Of a stretch of DNA of 6,657 bases, positions 6,233 through 6,657 are shown in pieces; the stretch's first letter is position 1; every line of letters begins with the position of its first letter. The notes beneath the pieces are model-generated. The model was not told the DNA's origin and ran no database searches. It saw only the letters and a list, made by a program, of their open reading frames with translations. The DNA is from an uncultured Amylibacter sp. (GTDB taxonomy: Bacteria; Pseudomonadota; Alphaproteobacteria; Rhodobacterales; Rhodobacteraceae). The DNA is taken from contig CALDZS010000194.1 of the NCBI GenBank assembly GCA_937944065.1, forward strand, positions 1-6,657, in the 5' to 3' direction. The translations under genes and the position numbers were made by a program.

Positions 6233-6657
6233 TTACGCCGCCCGGTTAGCAACTTCGATCTTTGCCCGCAACTCGTCACATTTGTTCAATTGATATTCCG
6301 ACAGTCCTTCATTGAACTTTTTGAGCTCGGTTTCTAACAGGGTTAACGCCTGTGTCAGCATGTCTGCGCCGCCCGCGATTTCCCATTCTGCCAATGCCAA
6401 ATCGGCAAGGTTCCATTGAGTAATTACCCGATCATAAGGTTCGCCGTCCATGGTAATGGCTGCATCTTTCACAAAGATATCATTCGCAACGTGCAAATCG
6501 TCAATCGATTGCTCTTGTCATCATCGCTGCATCAAGTTTCTCTTCACCAACTACAGACAAAACAGTGCCAAAACCTACCCAAACAACTTCGCGTTCCCAA
6601 CACTCTCTGCTTTGATCATACTTGGGGGTAGACGGGCGCGTAGCCGCCTTGCTGGCC
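6233..6657 (-). pseudogene. C-terminal part of a TPR-like protein, apparently frameshifted, cut by window edge
   Basis: The minus strand encodes an Ala/Leu/Glu-rich helical protein ending at 6233. The longest continuous piece lies between stops at 6520-6518 and 6235-6233. It can start only at rare codons, for example TTG at 6496, giving 87 residues with no visible Shine-Dalgarno. It contains TQWNLADLALAEWEIAGG and a charged helix LLETELKKFNEG, a layout like the last TPR units of repeat proteins common in Rhodobacterales. The frame shifted by one base is open from the right edge (6656) to a TGA at 6503-6501 and reads EVVWVGFGTVLSVVGEEK, then LDAAMMTRAID. That again has TPR-style spacing and runs smoothly into DDLHVANDIF of the other frame if one base is removed near 6500-6520. 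I therefore read it as one gene split by a single-base insertion, or by a sequencing error. The function is unknown, and the TPR assignment is by pattern only. It converges on the photolyase gene. Confidence 0.5.

Noticed and set aside
6500..6520. Programmed ribosomal frameshift in the TPR-like gene
   Set aside because: No X-XXY-YYZ slippery run and no evident downstream stem or internal Shine-Dalgarno; mutation or sequencing error is simpler.

Overview
The window looks like chromosomal DNA of an alphaproteobacterium of the order Rhodobacterales, most likely the marine Roseobacter group. This rests on three things. The protein wording of the RNase R and of the sulfoacetaldehyde acetyltransferase matches my memory of roseobacter homologues. 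The sulfonate-degrading enzyme is typical of that group. The base composition is intermediate, near half GC by eye. No database search was possible, so the placement is inference.

Layout. (1) Bases 1-1655 (+): the 3' two-thirds or so of an RNase R gene, cut by the left edge. (2) Bases 1655-2488 (+): a double hot-dog acyl-CoA hydratase of the HTD2/mesaconyl-C4-CoA hydratase kind. Its ATG shares one base with the rnr stop codon, so the two are probably co-transcribed and translationally coupled. (3) Bases 2489-2840: a 352-bp AT-richer intergenic region with two perfect inverted repeats, probably the control region of the next gene. It also holds a doubtful 83-codon frame with a four-cysteine pattern. 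(4) Bases 2841-4619 (+): xsc, sulfoacetaldehyde acetyltransferase, followed at once by a strong intrinsic terminator (4641-4674), so it appears to be a single-gene unit at its 3' side. (5) Bases 4803-6206 (+): a class I CPD photolyase with an intact tryptophan triad. (6) Bases 6233-6657 (-): the C-terminal part of a TPR-like protein, convergent with the photolyase and apparently broken by a one-base frameshift around 6500-6520.

How the genes relate. The window is a mosaic of short transcription units, not one pathway. RNase R degrades structured RNA. The hydratase acts on a CoA thioester that the sequence does not identify. Xsc turns sulfoacetaldehyde from taurine or related C2 sulfonates into acetyl phosphate and sulfite. 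The photolyase repairs UV damage. The usual Xsc partners (tauR, pta, tpa or tauXY, transporter genes) are absent from the flanks seen here. I found no tRNA, rRNA, CRISPR array, insertion sequence or phage gene. Nothing here is clearly a new system. The best leads are the xsc control region, the stand-alone setting of xsc, and the broken TPR gene at the right edge.
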